A stretch of DNA of 64,000 nt from Alnus glutinosa (Eukaryota; Streptophyta; Magnoliopsida; Fagales; Betulaceae), in contig NC_084887.1 in NCBI RefSeq assembly GCF_958979055.1, positions 36,620,620 through 36,684,619 on the forward strand, read 5' to 3'. The notes under the pieces were generated by a model. It made no database searches. It was given only the letters and a program-made list of their open reading frames with translations, and had not been told where the DNA came from. Both the position numbers and the translations under genes were made by a program. This document shows positions 61,251 through 64,000 of the stretch, one piece after another. Positions within the stretch are counted from its first letter, which is position 1; every line of letters starts with the position of its first letter.

Positions 61251-61868
61251 GCCCAGATTTTCCATCGCTGGATTACATCAACTCTGTAACTATAATGGAC
61301 TTTGACTTAATTTAATTGAGCCTGTAAAAGTTTTGGTTTGTGCTTGAATCAGCTTTGTCTCTGTTATTTTATAATGCATCTGGCCGTATATTCTGAAAAG
61401 GGACAGATTTCCTCCAAACAGGTTATAGAAAGTAGAAACTTCCCAAACCCAATTTATAAAAATGCCATGTGTCCTTTTGTATGTGAGGAAGACTCAAAAC
61501 CGTACCAGAAATGACTTGGGTGGTACGCATGAATGAATCTCTCGAAAGAGCAGAGAGAGAGAGAGAGAGACTATGCAACCTAGGACATGCGCAGTACATT
61601 AAATTCAACAATAGAACCATAAACACAAACTAAATTCCAATGTACCTCCAAACACTCGTACATGTTACATTAACAACACAGATGAACCTACAAAACCAAC
61701 ATCAGCACTCACAAAACGAAACCCTTCAAAGGTACATAACTTCAGCCCCATCTTCCCTTCCTCCAATCCTCCTCTCTCTCTCCCTCTAGGTTAATATTTT
61801 TTTATTTCTTTTTTCGTTTTTTAATTTGTTTGGGGAGTGGTCTTAAAAGTTGAAACCTCTTCTGCCTT
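61251..61868. other. Tail-to-tail gap between S2L and oleosin: 3' UTRs
   Basis: S2L 3' UTR on the left and oleosin 3' UTR on the right, with a (GA) run at 61550-61571 and CT-rich sequence at 61770-61790. No gene. Confidence 0.6.
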
Positions 61869-62342
61869 TCATGTTCTCCTTCCCTCTTGGGCCTTGCTCT
61901 GGATCTCTTGGCCAACCTCCTTGGTCTTCTGCCCCACAAAAGCTGCCATGTCCTGCATGCGCCTTTTTGCCTGGTCCATCTCGTGCGGCAGGGACTGGCT
62001 GGCCCGACGGAGGTAATTGAGGACCCAAGAGAGCGATGACAGCCCCGTCAAACCTAAAGCCCCGGAGCTCAGAAAGCCGGTGATCGCAAGGCCGACAGCG
62101 ATAGCAGCCGGGACAAGAACCGGGCTGAAGATGAGAAAAAGTGGGATGGTTACAGCAAGCCCAATGAGACTGCCAATGAACGTCAAACCAGCAAGTGCAA
62201 GTAGCGCGCCACCTACAGGGAGGGCGGCAAGGACTGCAATCACTTTGGTCGCTGATGGACCACCCCCCCTTTGGTTCTTGACACCACCCTCAAACTGCCC
62301 GCGTTGTGGGTGGACTTGGAGCTGGTGCGGACGGTCAGCCAT
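61869..62342 (-). CDS. Oleosin (16-17 kDa class), seed oil-body structural protein
   Basis: Intronless, 157 aa. I chose the ATG at 62342 ([16 protein letters not shown]) because it gives the usual oleosin N-terminus; frame-open sequence upstream to 62498 overlaps the TATA box. Residues 33-105 are a continuous hydrophobic hairpin. At its turn is the proline knot P-x5-SP-x3-P (P67, S73, P74, P78; [12 protein letters not shown]). The C-terminal 50 residues are amphipathic and rich in Lys, Arg and Gln, without the insertion of the high-molecular-weight class. Oleosins coat triacylglycerol droplets in seeds and prevent fusion (known). The promoter carries RY and ABRE motifs consistent with embryo expression. 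It is tail to tail with the S2L gene. Confidence 0.95.
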   Translation of the reverse strand: MADRPHQLQVHPQRGQFEGGVKNQRGGGPSATKVIAVLAALPVGGALLALAGLTFIGSLIGLAVTIPLFLIFSPVLVPAAIAVGLAITGFLSSGALGLTGLSSLSWVLNYLRRASQSLPHEMDQAKRRMQDMAAFVGQKTKEVGQEIQSKAQEGRRT

Positions 62343-62417
62343 TGGTATGCTGGTTGAGCTATTTGAGAGAGATTGAGCGAAAAACAAGAGAGATATGAGA
62401 GAGATTTGGGCTGGTTG

Positions 62418-62600
62418 TGTTATATAGAGGGGTGGGGGGTGTGCAAGTGTCGACACGTACATGGGACATGGTGAGTAAGGGCTTTGCATGAGGAACAAGT
62501 TTCATGTTGGCTTTTGGGAACATAACCAAAAAATGGAAAAAACGAAAAGGATTACAGTGACGTGGCCTTTTTGTCATGAACATGTTGCCACATGCATCTT
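62418..62600 (-). promoter_or_regulatory. Oleosin promoter: TATA, two RY motifs, two ABREs
   Basis: Read on the minus strand: TATA box CTATATAACA (62418-62427), ABRE-like TACGTGTC (62452-62459), RY CATGCA (62485-62490), ABRE GCCACGT (62560-62566, ACGTGGC on the plus strand) and a second RY-type CATGCA (62591-62596). RY elements bind the B3 factors ABI3/FUS3/LEC2, and ABREs bind ABI5-type bZIPs. Spacing from TATA to ATG is about 80 bp. Confidence 0.75.
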
Positions 62601-62884
62601 TGTTGCTCTTGGGTGTGTTGTGCCTAATGGAGTGAGTGCATGCAAATCAAACAAGTGGGTTTGGTCCCTCGCTGGAGCAGCCCTTGGTGGCCTTGTGGGC
62701 TCTTGCCTGTTGCTCGTGGATGGTTTTGTGGTTTGGTTTATTGGGCTGTCAACGGACACGAGGCTTATAGGATTGGACAAAAGTCTAAATCAATTTATGG
62801 ATACCACTTAGAAGGTGGCTAGACAAGTTTCAACCGAAACCCTAGGAATTCGTTTTTTTGGGCCGTCTGGTATGGAATTACATT
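62601..62884. other. Far upstream oleosin flank, no gene
   Basis: Plain intergenic sequence with moderate GC; no domain or RNA gene seen. Confidence 0.5.
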
Positions 62885-63113
62885 AAGCACTTAGAAGTTG
62901 GCTTGAGTGATAAGTCGTTCGACTCCGATGTCTCATGAAACAATAAGTTTAAGGTTCGATCTCCTTGAGTGCAAATAATTTTTTAGGTCAATGTTCGCGG
63001 ATGAAAGCCTAAGCTTTAATCGACTCGTGTGGAGGAAGTATTTTGCACGGTGTCCCAGAGATCTAGTTGGGACAAAGCTTTGAATATCCCAGTTATTAAA
63101 AAAAAAAAAAATT
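62885..63113 (+). mobile_element. tRNA-derived SINE-like element with poly-A end
   Basis: An A-box-like TTGGCTTGAGTG near 62898 and B-box GGTTCGATCTCC (62953-62964), followed by about 140 bp of body and an A run ending near 63112. The right flank starts TTGGGGGGC. No clear duplication, so the start is approximate. Confidence 0.55.
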
Positions 63114-63139
63114 GGGGGGCAAAACTAAAATTAAAAAAT

Positions 63140-63460
63140 TAGGGTTAAATATATAAAAGCCCTCCAAACTACCATCATTTCTCCAAATGGCTATCCGAAC
63201 TACCAGTGCTAGCAGTCCGGTCCCCCCAACTACCAATTGCTTACTTTTTGGCCTCATCCATCACCTTGTGCCGTCTAAGTAGATAGAAACCGAGTCACGT
63301 GCACCGTACGTGACTCTTTTAGCCAAAAAACCCGAAAATACTCATCCCTAAAATACAATTTAGCCCCCCAAACTACCACTATTTATCTTGATAGCCCCTC
63401 AAATTACCAAGGCTTGCACTCTGGCTCTCCAAACTACCGAAACCTTTAAAAAATGCTCAT
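63140..63460. repeat. Dispersed repeat with recurring CCAAACTACCA motif
   Basis: CCAAACTACC or CGAACTACC variants occur at about 63164, 63196, 63226, 63367, 63394 and 63430, with GTCACGTGCACCGTACGTGAC in the middle (63293-63313), an imperfect palindrome. A common plant dispersed repeat; superfamily not assigned. Confidence 0.5.
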
Positions 63461-63579
63461 TGTGGCGAAATATCCCCATAATATATCCTTGTCACGTGTC
63501 ATTTTTCAATTCAAAAAAAAAAACTAAAATTGTCTTTTTTCTTTTTTTTTTTTTTAAAAAATATTGCGATCAACCAAAG

Positions 63580-64000
63580 GACGTACTACTTCTTTCCAAC
63601 ATCGTCATTAGGCACGATGCACGCCTGCAGCTTAGCGAACTCATCCCCGCCTCTCCGAACGTTGACATGGCTAATTTCCTATCTTTCGATGTCTATGATA
63701 TTGATCTTTCGAAAGTTTTGAATGATTCCAATCTAAATTGTGTTTTGTACAAACGACGAACAAGTCTATCATTGTGTTAGAAGACCTTGATCGATTTCTG
63801 ACGGAGAAATCAACGGCCATGAGCTTATTCGTCGATGTTCATATCTATTTTCCTCTCTGTGATTTTTTGGCATTCAAAACGTTGGCCAATAGCTACCTGG
63901 GGCTCAAGGATTACAAGTTTTTTCTCTCAGATGGAGGATATTTTCCAGAGCAGGGTCAGCTTGAGCCCGGTCAAGATCAGCGAGCTGATGATTGCAAATC
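63580..64000 (+). pseudogene. AAA-ATPase (BCS1-like, At2g46620 type) pseudogene, runs off the window
   Basis: Recognisable blocks in order are MANFLSFDVYDIDLSKV (about 63665-63720), then, after a frameshift near 63745, the Walker B region KSIIVLEDLDRFLTEKSTAM. Next is a direct join to VDVHIYFPLCDFLAFKTLA and LGLKDYKFF. After another frameshift near 63925 comes SLSPVKISELMIAN at the window edge. Between the TAMSL and VDVHIYF blocks the intact family has a stretch of roughly 60-70 residues including sensor and arginine-finger motifs; it is missing here. The Walker A loop expected before MANFLSF is also absent. Three independent lesions make this nonfunctional. The window end cuts the remainder. 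Confidence 0.75.

Noticed and set aside
62343-62498. N-terminal extension of the oleosin by 52 residues
   Set aside because: The upstream in-frame ATG overlaps the TATA box and promoter motifs, and oleosins of this class start near MADRPHQ.
1-64000. Search for CRISPR arrays, prokaryotic operons, LTR retrotransposons or organelle DNA insertions
   Set aside because: No regularly spaced direct repeats, no long direct terminal repeats with primer-binding sites, and no recognisable chloroplast or mitochondrial genes were seen.

Overview
This window is nuclear chromosomal DNA from a flowering plant, almost certainly a woody eudicot. The genes are plant genes with GT-AG introns, and the AT-rich intergenic and intronic DNA is littered with L1-type LINE tails, tRNA-derived SINEs and MITEs. 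The LINE and SINE families look like those I associate with Fagales (walnut, oak, chestnut relatives), but that placement is a low-confidence inference. No CRISPR array, operon, tRNA or rRNA gene was seen.

Layout. 2-274 (+) is the 3' end of a raffinose-synthase-family gene. 0.3-5.4 kb is repeat territory: a very young retroposed insertion with a 51-A tail, a MITE, and a 5'-truncated LINE. 5391-10142 (+) is a three-exon FLOE-like/DUF1421 gene (573 aa). About 15.5-26.2 kb (+) is a CCCH zinc-finger/RRM gene (932 aa) whose long 5' intron holds several LINEs and SINEs. 29158-29595 (+) is a small intronless Agenet gene. 30952-32865 (-) is an intronless P-class PPR gene. 34626-54308 (-) is a complete RST1 gene, which I resolved into 25 in-phase exons (1842 codons); its largest intron contains a LINE inserted into another LINE. 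56325-61250 (+) is a ten-exon WDR82/Swd2-like (S2L) gene. 61869-62342 (-) is an oleosin with a seed-type promoter. From about 63.6 kb to the edge is a broken AAA-ATPase (BCS1-like) pseudogene.

How the genes relate. There is no co-transcribed pathway, but the order is informative. From memory, Arabidopsis carries an oleosin (At3g27660), RST1 (At3g27670) and a CCCH/RRM gene (At3g27700) close together in the same relative order. The paralogous chromosome 5 region has a raffinose synthase (At5g40390), a PPR gene (At5g40400) and an oleosin (At5g40420). The window therefore looks like a conserved ancestral block. Several products act in RNA and chromatin biology (RST1, CCCH/RRM protein, Swd2-like, Agenet), and three are seed-related (raffinose family, FLOE, oleosin).

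I did not find a previously undescribed molecular system. The most unusual material is transposition history: seven retroelement insertions with readable perfect or one-mismatch target-site duplications, three more with imperfect or short ones, two cases of LINE-in-LINE nesting, and well-preserved MITEs.
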